From: JBMOKU01 sp049324315
GTDB taxonomy: Bacteria > Bacillota > Clostridia > Peptostreptococcales > Thermotaleaceae
DNA length: 64,000 nucleotides
Direction: 5' to 3'
Assembly (NCBI GenBank): GCA_049324315.1
Contig: JBMOKU010000007.1
Location: forward strand, 62,001-126,000
Position numbers and translations under genes: made by a program. This document shows positions 26,133 to 34,854 of this stretch, one piece after another (position 1 is the first letter of the stretch; every line of letters starts with the position of its first letter). The notes below the pieces were generated by a model that saw nothing but the letters and a program-made list of their open reading frames with translations, ran no database searches and had not been told where the DNA came from.

Positions 26133-26136
26133 AAGA

Positions 26137-26478
26137 TTATTCTGCTCCCCATTTTCCTTTTTTCATATGAACTTCCAACTCTGCAACAATCATTTTTCTT
26201 AAGAATATCGCCTGCTCTCTAGCTTTATTGAAAATTGCCACACATCCCGGATCTAGATCATCTTCAATACCGGCCTCAGCAATATCCTGAACTTCTTGCA
26301 AGATGTTATAAAGCTCCATATGCAGTCCGTTTGTAAATTCTGAACGAACCACTTTTGTTGCATCTTCTTCTTTTAGTTCAATAAATTTTTCCTTTGGCGC
26401 ACCACACTTAGGACATTTTTCAGGAGCTTCCTCACCAGTATGGATATAATTACAGACTTCACACTTGAATAATTTCAT
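26137..26478 (-). CDS. Rubredoxin/rubrerythrin-type zinc-ribbon protein with helical C-terminus
   Basis: 113 residues from ATG 26478 (AAGGATG precedes it). The N-terminal 35 residues form a rubredoxin-like metal site, [19 protein letters not shown] followed by PKCG, that is CxxC plus CPKC. The rest is helical and acidic and includes [19 protein letters not shown]. It lacks the two Glu-x-x-His diiron motifs of full rubrerythrin, so an electron carrier or zinc protein is more likely than a peroxidase. It could pair with the rubredoxin-reductase-like protein at 22-23 kb. Confidence 0.75.
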   Translation of the reverse strand: MKLFKCEVCNYIHTGEEAPEKCPKCGAPKEKFIELKEEDATKVVRSEFTNGLHMELYNILQEVQDIAEAGIEDDLDPGCVAIFNKAREQAIFLRKMIVAELEVHMKKGKWGAE

Positions 26479-26550
26479 GCTTATCATCCTTTCTTATACA
26501 AATCGATTTCATACGTTATTATGTATATCCCATTCTTTTCATTTTAAACA

Positions 26551-26811
26551 CTATTTTAAAGAATCAATTCGATTTAAAATTTCATTTTCTGATAGTTCAT
26601 CTGCATTTAACATTATAACATACTGATTGTTAGATGGTATAGCTGCACTGGTAATCATAGGCGGTTCAGCATATCCTTTATTTTCTGAATATACAATGGC
26701 GTCAATTGGATATCCGCCGCCATTTAAATCCGTAACCATATATCCTTTCCTCTCCAACCTCTCCACTAAGTTTTCTAGGCCATTCTGCACTGCAATAATT
26801 TTTGTGTACAT
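26551..26811 (-). CDS. YkuS/UPF0180-family small protein
   Basis: 86 residues starting with ATG 26811 after GGAGG. A longer reading from 26946 would run through a terminator hairpin and is rejected. The pattern resembles the YkuS family: an N-terminal IAVQNGLENLVERLERKGY, then VTDLNGGGYPIDAIVYSE, ITSAAIPSN and a C-terminal LSENEILNRIDSL helix. Function of the family is not known. Confidence 0.7.
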   Translation of the reverse strand: MYTKIIAVQNGLENLVERLERKGYMVTDLNGGGYPIDAIVYSENKGYAEPPMITSAAIPSNNQYVIMLNADELSENEILNRIDSLK

Positions 26812-26882
26812 AAAATAACCTCCACGTTTTTCTTTTATATTGCGCCCTTTATAGCTTAGATATTCTTTTTGAAACTCAAAAA

Positions 26883-26919
26883 AGAAAAAAGACTTTTCCG
26901 ATATGTCGGTAAGTCTTTT
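26883..26919 (-). terminator. Hairpin terminator
   Basis: AAAAGACTT and AAGTCTTTT arms enclose an inner CCGA/TCGG stem. On the minus strand it is followed by TTTTTTC. It lies about 45 bp beyond the stop of the small gene ending at 26964. Confidence 0.72.
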
Positions 26920-26963
26920 CAATACGAATAACGATGCATAGGACAATATAGTTCCAAGGAGAT

Positions 26964-27137
26964 TTAATTCATAGCTCTCTCTAATTTATCCAAGTGTTGC
27001 AAGGGGAACATTCTAAGCAGTTCCTTAAACTGCTCAACGGTAAGCCCTTGGGTTGTCGTATATATCTCTATTTTTTCATCAACACTGGCATCTCGAAATC
27101 TTTCTTTGATTTTTTCAAAATCTACATTTTGACCCAT
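26964..27137 (-). CDS. Small hypothetical protein (57 aa)
   Basis: ATG at 27137 follows GGGAGTG by 5 nt. The product is MGQNVDFEKIKERFRDASVD at the start, then IYTTTQGLTVEQFKELLRMF and a helical end. It is charged, helical, without cysteine or membrane segment. A terminator follows within 50 bp, and it is flanked by hpt and the YkuS-like gene on the same strand. No known family recognised; codon use and the ribosome-binding site support a real gene. Confidence 0.6.
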   Translation of the reverse strand: MGQNVDFEKIKERFRDASVDEKIEIYTTTQGLTVEQFKELLRMFPLQHLDKLERAMN

Positions 27138-27241
27138 ACTATCACTCCCATTTTTTATATAATGTTTCAGTTATAGTATAGGATTTATTACTTTTTTTAT
27201 TCTTCTGTGGTGTGGAAAAATACATCTACTGGAGATATTCC

Positions 27242-27781
27242 CTATTTTTCATACACTTCTCTTTTTAAAACACCTACAAAAGGAAGATTCCTATACTGCT
27301 CAGCATAGTCAATCCCATATCCTATAATGAACTCATCCGGAATATCAAAGCCTTTGTAATCAATTTTCATATCAATCTTTCTTCTTTCCGGTTTGTCAAG
27401 TAATGTACATATTTTGAGACTATTTGGCTTACGAGACAGCAAATTTTCATACAAATAATGAAGTGTAAGACCAGTATCAATAATATCCTCAACAATTAAT
27501 ACATCCTTGCCTTCTATACTTTGATCAAGATCTTTGATGATTTTAACGACACCTGAGCTCTCCGTAGACAGACCGTAGCTAGACACTGCAATAAAGTCAA
27601 TTTGCAAAGGGATCTTAATCTTTCTCATCAAGTCAGCAACAAATACATTCGCACCCTTTAATACAGACACCAATAGTAAATCTTTGCCGGAATAATCTTC
27701 TGTTATTTGCTGGCCCAGCTGATCTATTTTTTCGCCAAGCACCTCTTGATCAAACAGTATTTCTTTTACATCATTATGCAA
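27242..27781 (-). CDS. hpt: Hypoxanthine phosphoribosyltransferase
   Basis: 179 residues from TTG 27781, 6 nt after AGAGGTG; this matches the usual family length (about 180), while the longer reading to 27832 adds an unsupported leader. It salvages hypoxanthine/guanine with PRPP. Motifs: LLLVSVLKGANVFVADL, SSYGLSTESSGVVKIIKDLD (flexible loop), PRPP site VLIVEDIIDTGLTL, TLLDKPERRK and IIGYGIDYAEQYRNLPFVG. It follows the cobalamin adenosyltransferase gene on the same strand. Confidence 0.95.
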   Translation of the reverse strand: MHNDVKEILFDQEVLGEKIDQLGQQITEDYSGKDLLLVSVLKGANVFVADLMRKIKIPLQIDFIAVSSYGLSTESSGVVKIIKDLDQSIEGKDVLIVEDIIDTGLTLHYLYENLLSRKPNSLKICTLLDKPERRKIDMKIDYKGFDIPDEFIIGYGIDYAEQYRNLPFVGVLKREVYEK

Positions 27782-27845
27782 TATAAACACCTCTTTCTTT
27801 GGTAGCATATTCTTATTATACCACATGCGCATAACAAAAAATGAG

Positions 27846-27873
27846 GAAAAACCGCCTAGTTAGACGGTTTTTC
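27846..27873 (-). terminator. Terminator after the adenosyltransferase gene
   Basis: AAAAACCG/CGGTTTTT with a short loop. The stop codon of the adenosyltransferase lies within the loop, and the T-rich arm serves as tail. Confidence 0.7.
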
Positions 27874-28395
27874 AAAATCCACATATCGATGCTCAGTCTC
27901 AAGATATCTTGCCATCGAATAAATTGCATCCGATAATCGATTCACATATTTTAGTAATATAGGACTGATTTCTTCTTCCTTGCTTAACGTTAATACCCTT
28001 CGTTCCCCTCGTCTGCATATAGTTCTGGCAACATGCAGGGCGGCACTAGCTTTATTACTCCCTGGAATAATGAATTTATCAACTTTATCCATTTTAGCGA
28101 TGTACATATCAATGATTTTTTCTAATCCCGAAACATGAGAATCATTTATTTTTTCTGGGAATCTAATTCGATCCTTTGTAGCTAATTCTCCTGCAACATC
28201 AAACAGCTCTCTCTGTATTTTAAAGATAACCTCGACAACTTCATGATCATCGACAAAGTTCCTTGCAAATCCTAACATAGAATTAAGCTCATCAATGGTA
28301 CCATAGCTTTCAACCCTTATATCATCCTTATCAATTCTAGTAAGATCATAAAGACTTGTTTTCCCTTTATCACCCGTCTTGGTATATATTTTCAT
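27856..28395 (-). CDS. PduO-type ATP:cob(I)alamin adenosyltransferase
   Basis: 179 residues. It transfers adenosyl from ATP to cob(I)alamin to make coenzyme B12. Motifs: the N-terminal ATP loop YTKTGDKGKTSLYDLTR, ESYGTIDELNSMLGFAR, FIIPGSNKASAALHVARTICRRGERR and VNRLSDAIYSMARYLE. ATG 28395 follows GGAGGTCATCAGCT. Neighbours are hpt and a DUF1232 gene; no B12-dependent enzyme is adjacent. Confidence 0.94.
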   Translation of the reverse strand: MKIYTKTGDKGKTSLYDLTRIDKDDIRVESYGTIDELNSMLGFARNFVDDHEVVEVIFKIQRELFDVAGELATKDRIRFPEKINDSHVSGLEKIIDMYIAKMDKVDKFIIPGSNKASAALHVARTICRRGERRVLTLSKEEEISPILLKYVNRLSDAIYSMARYLETEHRYVDFEKPSN

Positions 28396-28526
28396 AGCTG
28401 ATGACCTCCTTTGTTAGTTTTTATACCCAAATTGTCTACAGTATATCAAAGGGAATATTTTTTAATCAATTACTTATACGCATTCTACATACACTTCATT
28501 CAAATGATTTATCTCGTTCAATCCAA

Positions 28527-28880
28527 TTATTTGTCGCTATCATCGTCATCAATTCTATATTCTACTTGATTAATTATTTTATCTTTATCAAATTCTTGAT
28601 TCTCCGTTTCCAGGTAGCTTTCCAGTTCTTCTGTTAATTTATTAATAATATAGACCAATAATACTGCATCATCAATGATACCTAACCCCAAAATGGGATC
28701 TGCAATAATATCTACGGGACTTATAAGATAAGCAATCCCTCCCAACAGTAAAGTTTTTTTTGTTAATGAAACAGATGGATCCTTCAAAAGTCTAGGCAGT
28801 ACAGCTATCTTTCGCAACAGCCTCGGAATGCTTTTACCAGCCTTCATGGTTCTATAAATCCGTCGTTTGATTGTAATCAC
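28527..28880 (-). CDS. DUF1232 (YkvA-like) membrane protein
   Basis: 117 residues. The DUF1232 signature GIAYLISPVDIIADPILGLGIIDDAVLL spans about residues 48-75 and includes one or two membrane-associated helices; the C-terminus is acidic. ATG 28880 after GAAGGTG. Function unknown for the family. The gene stands alone between the helicase and adenosyltransferase genes. Confidence 0.85.
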   Translation of the reverse strand: MITIKRRIYRTMKAGKSIPRLLRKIAVLPRLLKDPSVSLTKKTLLLGGIAYLISPVDIIADPILGLGIIDDAVLLVYIINKLTEELESYLETENQEFDKDKIINQVEYRIDDDDSDK

Positions 28881-28960
28881 CTTCTTTTTTCTGGTTCTAC
28901 ATATTATCTATATTCTTTCCTACTATGTACATTATATCAGAAGAACTTGTTCCTATGTCT

Positions 28961-28993
28961 AAAAAAGAAACCTCATCCTAGGATGAGGTTTCT
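28961..28993 (-). terminator. Terminator of the DEAD-box helicase gene
   Basis: A perfect 13-bp stem, AGAAACCTCATCC/GGATGAGGTTTCT, with a 2-nt centre is followed on the minus strand by TTTTTT. It overlaps the helicase stop codon. Confidence 0.85.
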
Positions 28994-30575
28994 ATCTTCC
29001 ATTAGCAGGTTCTGCGTGGATCTTTTTACCTTTGAGCCTTGCTTTATTGATTTTTTCAATACAGCTTGAGGCATATTCCATCGGAATTTCAACAAAAGTA
29101 AATTTATCCAACATATCAATTGTCCCCACACTTCTTCCGGGAACACCGCCCTCTTTTGCAATAACACCCAATATTTCTTTTACTTGTATTCTATCTCTTC
29201 TTCCAATATTGACAAAGATACGAGCCATACCAGACTCTTTAGCACCCGTATTCTCAAAGGGATCATTATCATAGATTAATTCTACTTTATCCTTCTCCAT
29301 AACGATTTTAGCTAAAGCAGCAGCAATATCTATGGTACTATATTCATCCGCTAAGCCCTCTACAAACGAAATGTATGATGTTAAATGTCCGCCTTCAATG
29401 ACTTTTGTTATTCTTTTCGTAAAGACTTCTCTTTGTCTTTCCGCTAAATCATTGAGTGAAGGCACTTTCTTTCGCTTTATCTTTGTTTTGGTAAATCTTT
29501 CAATGCTCTTTAGTAGACCAATCTGTCTCCCTGTAACAAAGGTGTAAGCGACCCCGGCTTTTCCAGCCCTACCGGTTCTACCGATCCTATGTACATAATA
29601 TTCAAGGTCTTCCGGGATATCATAATTGATAACAATGCTAACATTCTCCACATCGATACCTCTTGCAGCTACATCTGTCGCTACTAAAAGTTCTATGGTT
29701 CCGTCCCTGAACTTTTTCATGACTCTTTCACGTTGACTTTGCTTCATGTCACCATGAATGCCTTCTACAAAATACCCTCGACTTTGTAAACTTTCCACTA
29801 ATTCATCGACGCCTTTTTTGGTTCTGCAAAAAATAACCCCTAATCCGGATTTCTCCATATCTACAAGTCTGCTTAGCACTTCCATTTTTTCATTTGGTTT
29901 TACTTCATAATAGTACTGCTCTATGGAAGGTACCGTTAGTTCTTCATGAACGACTTTAATTTTTAATGGCTTTTTCTGATATTTTTTTGCCAGTTCTTCA
30001 ATTTCCCTTGGTATTGTTGCAGAAAACAAAACGGTTTGCCGCTCTTCCGGTGTCTCTTTTAAAATACTTTCAATATCTTCCTGAAACCCCATATCCAGCA
30101 TTTGATCGGCTTCATCCAGTACGACTGTACGAATATCCTTAAGTTTAATCGTATGTCTGTTAATATGATCAAGCATTCTTCCAGGTGTACCAACGACAAT
30201 TTGCACCCCTGCCTTTAATGCCTTAATCTGTCTTTCTATAGGCTGCCCTCCATAAATTGCTAACGTCTTGATACCATGCATATATTTCGAGAATTTTCTA
30301 AGTTCATCGGAAATTTGAAGTGCCAATTCCCTAGTAGGTGCTAGAATTAGAACTTGAGGTGTCTTTTTACTTAAGTCAATTTTTTCCATAGCTGGTATAC
30401 CGAAAGCAGCAGTTTTCCCAGTTCCTGTCTGCGCTTGTCCGATAATATCTTTTCCTTCATTCATGACGGGAATAGCCGCCTTTTGGATAGGTGTAGGCTC
30501 CTCGAAACCTAAGTCATCAATAGCTTTTAAAATTTCATTCCTTAATCCTAATTTTTTAAATGTAATATCATCCAT
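28992..30575 (-). CDS. DEAD-box RNA helicase with DbpA-type RNA-binding domain (CsdA/DeaD-like)
   Basis: 527 residues from ATG 30575, 10 nt after AGGAG. A longer reading to 30698 is rejected because that leader is not helicase-like. Motifs in order: Q motif FEEPTPIQKAAIP, Walker A AQTGTGKT, PTRELALQ, TPGRMLDH, VLDEADQMLD, LFSATIP, GVIFCRTKKG, ATDVAARGIDVE and HRIGRTGRAGK. The C-terminal domain (ARIFVNIGRRDRIQVKEIL onward) is DbpA-like and binds structured RNA. Role: ribosome assembly or RNA remodelling, often at low temperature. A gene-free leader of up to 400 bp precedes it. Confidence 0.93.
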   Translation of the reverse strand: MDDITFKKLGLRNEILKAIDDLGFEEPTPIQKAAIPVMNEGKDIIGQAQTGTGKTAAFGIPAMEKIDLSKKTPQVLILAPTRELALQISDELRKFSKYMHGIKTLAIYGGQPIERQIKALKAGVQIVVGTPGRMLDHINRHTIKLKDIRTVVLDEADQMLDMGFQEDIESILKETPEERQTVLFSATIPREIEELAKKYQKKPLKIKVVHEELTVPSIEQYYYEVKPNEKMEVLSRLVDMEKSGLGVIFCRTKKGVDELVESLQSRGYFVEGIHGDMKQSQRERVMKKFRDGTIELLVATDVAARGIDVENVSIVINYDIPEDLEYYVHRIGRTGRAGKAGVAYTFVTGRQIGLLKSIERFTKTKIKRKKVPSLNDLAERQREVFTKRITKVIEGGHLTSYISFVEGLADEYSTIDIAAALAKIVMEKDKVELIYDNDPFENTGAKESGMARIFVNIGRRDRIQVKEILGVIAKEGGVPGRSVGTIDMLDKFTFVEIPMEYASSCIEKINKARLKGKKIHAEPANGR

Positions 30576-31000
30576 GTAAATATCAACTCTCCTATTATTT
30601 TTATTTATGTGAATTTCTTGCGCACTGGATTTCTCTTCACTATCTATAGTCATATTATAAGTACAAGCAGTCATAAAATATACTCCAAATACACACATTT
30701 CATATGTATTAAGACGAGATCCACTATAAACGGCACTCTACTAGAAATAAGTCCACGCCTAGAAATAAAAATCCCTGATGGTTGTCCGACTTTAATTGTC
30801 CAAGAATTCTCAGTAGGCAAAAATCTTGTTTCAGTAGATATAGATTCCAAAGTATTAAAAACACACATACAACATAATCAGCGTACAGCTCATCCTATTG
30901 TTGCATATCCTCAATTTTGAATATTTTCCCTTTTCCATGCACAGGTACTATTATAACAAACAATTGTAAAACTACAACATAAATATTATGTAAAAGCAAA
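30576..31000. other. Intergenic region upstream of the helicase gene, no supported gene
   Basis: Open frames exist on both strands (plus 30609-30920, minus 30671-30868) but neither has a ribosome-binding site or recognisable product. The plus frame's second half (IPDGCPTLIVQEFSVGKNL) looks protein-like and might be a gene relic. A long 5' leader for the cold-shock-type helicase is an alternative use of this stretch. Confidence 0.4.
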
Positions 31001-31038
31001 AAAACTTGGATGAATTGTAAATAATTCATCCAAGTTTT
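31001..31038 (-). terminator. Strong terminator after the Asp-box gene
   Basis: A perfect 16-bp stem, AAAACTTGGATGAATT/AATTCATCCAAGTTTT, with a 6-nt loop lies 16 bp beyond the stop of the minus-strand gene. Confidence 0.85.
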
Positions 31039-31053
31039 ACTTTTTTACTCTCT

Positions 31054-32340
31054 TTATCCTCTATGGCCAAACAATCCTCTTCTTCTTCTATTAATATAGT
31101 TTTCAATCTCCGTTAGTCGTTCATCTAGATCCGTCATTCTTTTTTCAAGAACTGCGACGGAATCTATAGGTATTTCCTCTTGCTTTATGGGCATGCTTAC
31201 AGGTTCTTGTTTTATAGGGGTATTCACAGATTCTTGTATTTTATCCTCTCTCACTTCCATAGCACTGACTTTCCTTTCAGAATCTTTTTTTTTGGCTTTT
31301 AATGGCATTTCTACTGCACCATCCAGAGAGCCAAATCCCATGAAGGTACATTCAGGAAATTCTTTGCCAAAACTATAATTCATCCGATATGTCTTTTTTA
31401 ACTCTTGCTGATTGGTAATAAATTTATACCGCATGAATAGTTTTTCTTTAGATTCTCTCCATTGATATGGCAAACTCCAATTACTACCGCTGTCATTGGT
31501 AAAAACACTAACAATCTGGTCATATTCCGTCCAAATAATCCATAATTTTTTGTTAAACGCAACCATCGTTGGATATGAGCAGTTGGCTAAATTCGAAACA
31601 ACATTTTCAGCTACTTTAACAGGCTTGCCATCTCTTATTCTAAATTTTTCGTGTCTTATTTCCAAGTTGCCTTCAATATATTGACTAAAGGCAATATGAA
31701 ATTCTTCATTCTTTGTGTAAAGCATATCAAGATAGAGCTTGTAATTGTTGTCATATGTTAGTTGTTCCCTTCCTCCCCACTCATGATTTTCTAAATGAAA
31801 GGTTTTCATAAAAATTTGCTCGTTATGCTGCAATAAATGATAATAGCCCAATATGATCCTATCCCCATAAACGGATAACTGAAAAGGATTTAGCAAGTTT
31901 TTGCATGCAATATCTTCCACCTGAAATGTCTTCCATTGGTTTTCGTGAAACATATGATGATATATTCTGTATACTTTTTCATTTTCTTTTGAGGGTGTGC
32001 AGTAGAATATATGTACGTTTTCATCGGTTACCAAAATGTTTGCATTATATATCTTTATTTCGCTTTTTCCTGCTAGGATACTCCTATCCCATTCTCCATC
32101 TTTCTTTGTGAGAAGGAGTAATGTACCATCGTTCTTTTGACAAAAAACATACACTTTTCCATCAGCATCAACAGTCACATCATATTCAAGAGAAGCATCT
32201 TCGACGATAACATCCTTTTCAGAGGTCTCCGTAGTTTTTTCAAAATTTACTGATATCAAATCATTTTGATTTAGTAAAAAACTGCACAGGTTTTCGTATT
32301 GATCATAATATAATGTTGCGGTTCGATTGATAAAAGTCAT
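31054..32340 (-). CDS. Asp-box (sialidase-like propeller) repeat protein with C-terminal coiled coil
   Basis: 429 residues from ATG 32340 after GGGGTG; the ORF extends upstream but without a ribosome-binding site. Repeated beta segments (VTVDADGKVYVFCQKNDG, NILVTDENVHIFYC, YPTMVAFNKKLWIIWTEYD) and the Asp-box-like TNDSGSNWSLP suggest a beta-propeller. A Lys/Glu-rich linker with two near-identical PIKQE units (NTPIKQEPVSMPIKQEEIP) leads to a coiled coil ending INRRRRGLFGHRG. No signal peptide is seen. Sialidase catalytic residues cannot be identified, so enzyme activity is doubtful. It is divergent from the cysteine-rich gene at 32.6 kb; a spore-surface role is a guess. Confidence 0.55.
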   Translation of the reverse strand: MTFINRTATLYYDQYENLCSFLLNQNDLISVNFEKTTETSEKDVIVEDASLEYDVTVDADGKVYVFCQKNDGTLLLLTKKDGEWDRSILAGKSEIKIYNANILVTDENVHIFYCTPSKENEKVYRIYHHMFHENQWKTFQVEDIACKNLLNPFQLSVYGDRIILGYYHLLQHNEQIFMKTFHLENHEWGGREQLTYDNNYKLYLDMLYTKNEEFHIAFSQYIEGNLEIRHEKFRIRDGKPVKVAENVVSNLANCSYPTMVAFNKKLWIIWTEYDQIVSVFTNDSGSNWSLPYQWRESKEKLFMRYKFITNQQELKKTYRMNYSFGKEFPECTFMGFGSLDGAVEMPLKAKKKDSERKVSAMEVREDKIQESVNTPIKQEPVSMPIKQEEIPIDSVAVLEKRMTDLDERLTEIENYINRRRRGLFGHRG

Positions 32341-32576
32341 TTCAACACCCCATTTCAAATATAACATGAAAAACACACTGTATATGTAACACCTGAAGCA
32401 ATATGAAAATATACTATTAGTACAATGTATTTATATTTCCCCCTTCATTAATCATATTTTATTGTGAAATATAATATGACATTTTTCTTAGCTGTTGTAA
32501 CATAACATAGACTACAGAATATACTGGCATTAGAAAGGGATATTAGAAAATCATTTGATTAAAAGGAGGCAAAAAT

Positions 32577-33527
32577 ATGGGATGTAATAAGTCAGCTCAG
32601 ATGGATCTTACACTTTCTCTTCAAGATAGATGCTGCAAGGGCAATACTGGCTGTAAATTTGACGGTTCATTAAGAAATGTTGTAGCTGAGCCAATTTATG
32701 TTCAAAAAGTATATGATGCAGCATTGTTCAACTTGCAAGGTCTGCGAACTGTAACCAATCAAGTGTTTACCCCTTCATTAGGTGCAGGCGCCAGAATCTT
32801 GAGAGTACTCGATATTCGTTGCAGAAAATTCTTTAATCCCGCAAATATCAATGACTCTAGAAATCTTGTTGCCGATACCACAACAACCATTTCTGGAGGT
32901 GACTTTGTCGAAGACGGATGCGGGAAACCAATTGAAGTTGTAGGCCCAGATGGTACGCGATCTGAAAGAATCGTTTTTGTGAACACACAAGAATGTGATG
33001 AAGTTGGGAAAGGGACACCTATCTTTGGTACACAAAATATTGAGATCAAAGGAAATGTCGTTGTAGAAATCGATGTACTGTTCACGGATGATTGTGATAA
33101 GGAATGTGAAGCAACATTGTCAGCAACTGTGCCAATCGGAACAGATCAAATGCCACTGCTGCTTACAAATTTCTTTGAACTCTGTGTTCCATCCGTATTT
33201 GATACGGCATTCTTACCAAGGTTTACAGAGTTCTGCAATGTAAGCTGTGAAGCACGATTAGCTACAAACAGCATCATGAGAGATATTGTTGTTGATCCTC
33301 GCACAGGAACCGTTCGGGCAAATCTCTTAATTGCTTTGTGTGTAACTTGCGAGAAAAAAATCGTTGTACCTGTTCAACTTTGTGTACTGTCAACGGGCTT
33401 CCCTGTACTCGAAGCAGAAATTGCCCCAATTTGCTCTACGTTCCCACAACTTTTCCCAGATCAAATTGATGACACACATCGTCGTCGCAAATGTGAAGAA
33501 TCTGACGGATTAGATGATCAAATATAA
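32577..33527 (+). CDS. Cysteine-rich protein of unknown function (316 aa)
   Basis: ATG after AAAAGGAGGC. About 17 cysteines are spread along the chain, several in pairs or near-pairs (DRCCKGNTGCKFDG, DDCDKECEATLS, ELCVPSVF, EFCNVSCEARL, ALCVTCEKK). The body is otherwise beta-like with no signal peptide or membrane segment; it ends in a basic-acidic tail (THRRRKCEESDG). Cytosolic cysteine-rich structural proteins in spore formers are often coat or exosporium components, and the divergent neighbour is also structural-looking, but this is inference. No family recognised. Confidence 0.65.
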   Translation: MGCNKSAQMDLTLSLQDRCCKGNTGCKFDGSLRNVVAEPIYVQKVYDAALFNLQGLRTVTNQVFTPSLGAGARILRVLDIRCRKFFNPANINDSRNLVADTTTTISGGDFVEDGCGKPIEVVGPDGTRSERIVFVNTQECDEVGKGTPIFGTQNIEIKGNVVVEIDVLFTDDCDKECEATLSATVPIGTDQMPLLLTNFFELCVPSVFDTAFLPRFTEFCNVSCEARLATNSIMRDIVVDPRTGTVRANLLIALCVTCEKKIVVPVQLCVLSTGFPVLEAEIAPICSTFPQLFPDQIDDTHRRRKCEESDGLDDQI

Positions 33528-33549
33528 TCTATAATCATCTATAAATAGC

Positions 33550-33578
33550 AAAGAGCCATCTTTTTTAGATGGCTCTTT
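33550..33578 (+). terminator. Terminator of the cysteine-rich gene
   Basis: AAAGAGCCATCT/AGATGGCTCTTT, a 12-bp perfect stem with a T-rich loop, is followed by GTTTTGG. It lies 22 bp after the stop. Confidence 0.82.
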
Positions 33579-33623
33579 GTTTTGGTTATGAAGATAATTA
33601 TCAAAAGTGTTATGTAAAGTTAA

Positions 33624-33964
33624 GTGAGCAAGTCTATAAGCCGAGTTCTGTATCAAACAATCATCTATCTAGACCTGCTGTTGCCAGCAGGTTCAAGCGA
33701 CCTACCACGGGACACGACGGGCCGCCGCTTTTTTGTCCCTACTTGGTCTTGCTCCGGGTGGGGTTTACAGAGCCAACTAGTCGCCTAGTTGCTGGTGAGC
33801 TCTTACCTCACCTTTCCATCCTTACCCAAAATTTGGGCGGTCTATTTCTGTTGCACTTTCCTTGGAGTCACCTCCACTGGGTATTACCCAGCACCTTGCC
33901 CTTCGGAGCTCGGACTTTCCTCGTCCGTGATTTTACCACGTCCGCGATTGTCTGACTTACTCAC
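33624..33964 (-). ncRNA. rnpB: RNase P RNA
   Basis: The minus strand carries the RNase P RNA hallmark GAGGAAAGTCCGAGCTCC near its 5' end. Further on it has GCAACAGAAA, GGTAAGAGCTCACCAG-type P9 and P10 pieces, and the 3' portion with ACAGAACTCGGCTTA that pairs with the 5' part (P4/P2). The length of about 341 nt fits the bacterial ancestral A-type RNA. It is the catalytic RNA that matures tRNA 5' ends. Long open frames on the plus strand across it are antisense artefacts. End positions are approximate to a few bases. Confidence 0.95.
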
Positions 33965-33992
33965 TATATTCACTTAATGAACGATAAATGAT

Positions 33993-34021
33993 ATAATAAC
34001 ACAATACTCAATATAAGTCAA
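33993..34021 (-). promoter_or_regulatory. SigA-type promoter of rnpB
   Basis: On the minus strand TTGACT (34016-34021) and TATTAT (33993-33998) are 17 bp apart. The RNase P RNA starts about 29 bp downstream of the -10. Confidence 0.75.
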
Positions 34022-34051
34022 ATCCCAAATTTATACATGTACGCCAGTGGA

Positions 34052-34765
34052 TTAACCCCTATCGCTAAGATATAGTATCCTTCCGCAGTTAGAGCAATAT
34101 ATAATCTTATCTTTTCTCAGTTCCATAAGTACCATGATGGGGAGGTCCATATGACACCCTCCACAGATATCGTTTTTTGCTTCTGCAATGGGATTATGCT
34201 TGCGTTTTTTTACATCTTCATATACCTTCATTAAGTCTTGCCCCAGCAGCTGCACTGCCTCTTCTTTTTGTCGCAGCAAATCACCTCTGATTTTAACTAG
34301 ATTTCCCCTTTTTTCTTCTCTTTCCTTTAAGTTCTTCTTTATGACTGCCCCAAGGCGCTTCTCTTTTAGCGAAATCTCTGAGAGCCTTTTTTCATTGCCC
34401 TCGATAGCTTCCATTAGCTGTTCTATATTCTTTTCAGTCTGCTGGATTTCTTCATCCATTCTCTCTTCTTCGTGCATGAGAACGCCTAGTTGTTTAAGAT
34501 CATTTATTTTTCCTCCATACAGTTTATCTTTCAGATTTTCTTTTTTCTTATGGATCTCTGATAGTGTCGTCTCTCTATCTTTCAGAACTTCTTTATCCTG
34601 ATGAATCCTATTTTGCAATTCTTCACAATGCCTTTTCATTTTTTTATGCAGCTGGATTTTGTCATTTATTTCTTTAGCCTCCATCACATCTTTGTAATGG
34701 TGTTCCGTTCTCACAATCTCATTTTCAATGGTTTGCAGCTGTAGCATTTTTTCAATCTTACTCAT
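34052..34765 (-). CDS. C4-type zinc-ribbon coiled-coil protein
   Basis: 237 residues from ATG 34765 after AAAGGTGGG. Residues 1-170 are a long charged coiled coil (MSKIEKMLQLQTIENEIVR at the start). The C-terminus has the zinc ribbon CGGCHMDLPIMVLMELRKD and then CSNCGRILY, i.e. two CxxC knuckles as in the CT398-type zf-RING_7 family. These are predicted nucleic-acid-binding scaffold proteins often found next to nif3-like genes, as here. Molecular role is not established. Confidence 0.86.
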   Translation of the reverse strand: MSKIEKMLQLQTIENEIVRTEHHYKDVMEAKEINDKIQLHKKMKRHCEELQNRIHQDKEVLKDRETTLSEIHKKKENLKDKLYGGKINDLKQLGVLMHEEERMDEEIQQTEKNIEQLMEAIEGNEKRLSEISLKEKRLGAVIKKNLKEREEKRGNLVKIRGDLLRQKEEAVQLLGQDLMKVYEDVKKRKHNPIAEAKNDICGGCHMDLPIMVLMELRKDKIIYCSNCGRILYLSDRG

Positions 34766-34827
34766 TATTAGCCCACCTTTCGTTTTATGAAAAATATCGT
34801 TTGTAAAACATTTTGAGAAAAGAAAAG

Positions 34828-34854
34828 AGAATAGGAAAACAAAACCTATTCTCA
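34828..34854 (-). terminator. Hairpin between nif3-like and zinc-ribbon genes
   Basis: GAGAATAGG/CCTATTCTC stem with a T-rich loop is followed on the minus strand by TTTTCTTTTCTC. It overlaps the nif3-like stop codon. It may attenuate rather than fully stop transcription into the next gene. Confidence 0.5.

Noticed and set aside
30609..30920. Plus-strand open frame of 103 codons
   Set aside because: No ribosome-binding site and no recognisable product; the second half is somewhat protein-like, so it is only mentioned within the intergenic entry.
33569..33955. Long plus-strand open frame
   Set aside because: It is antisense to the RNase P RNA, whose conserved elements are unmistakable on the minus strand.
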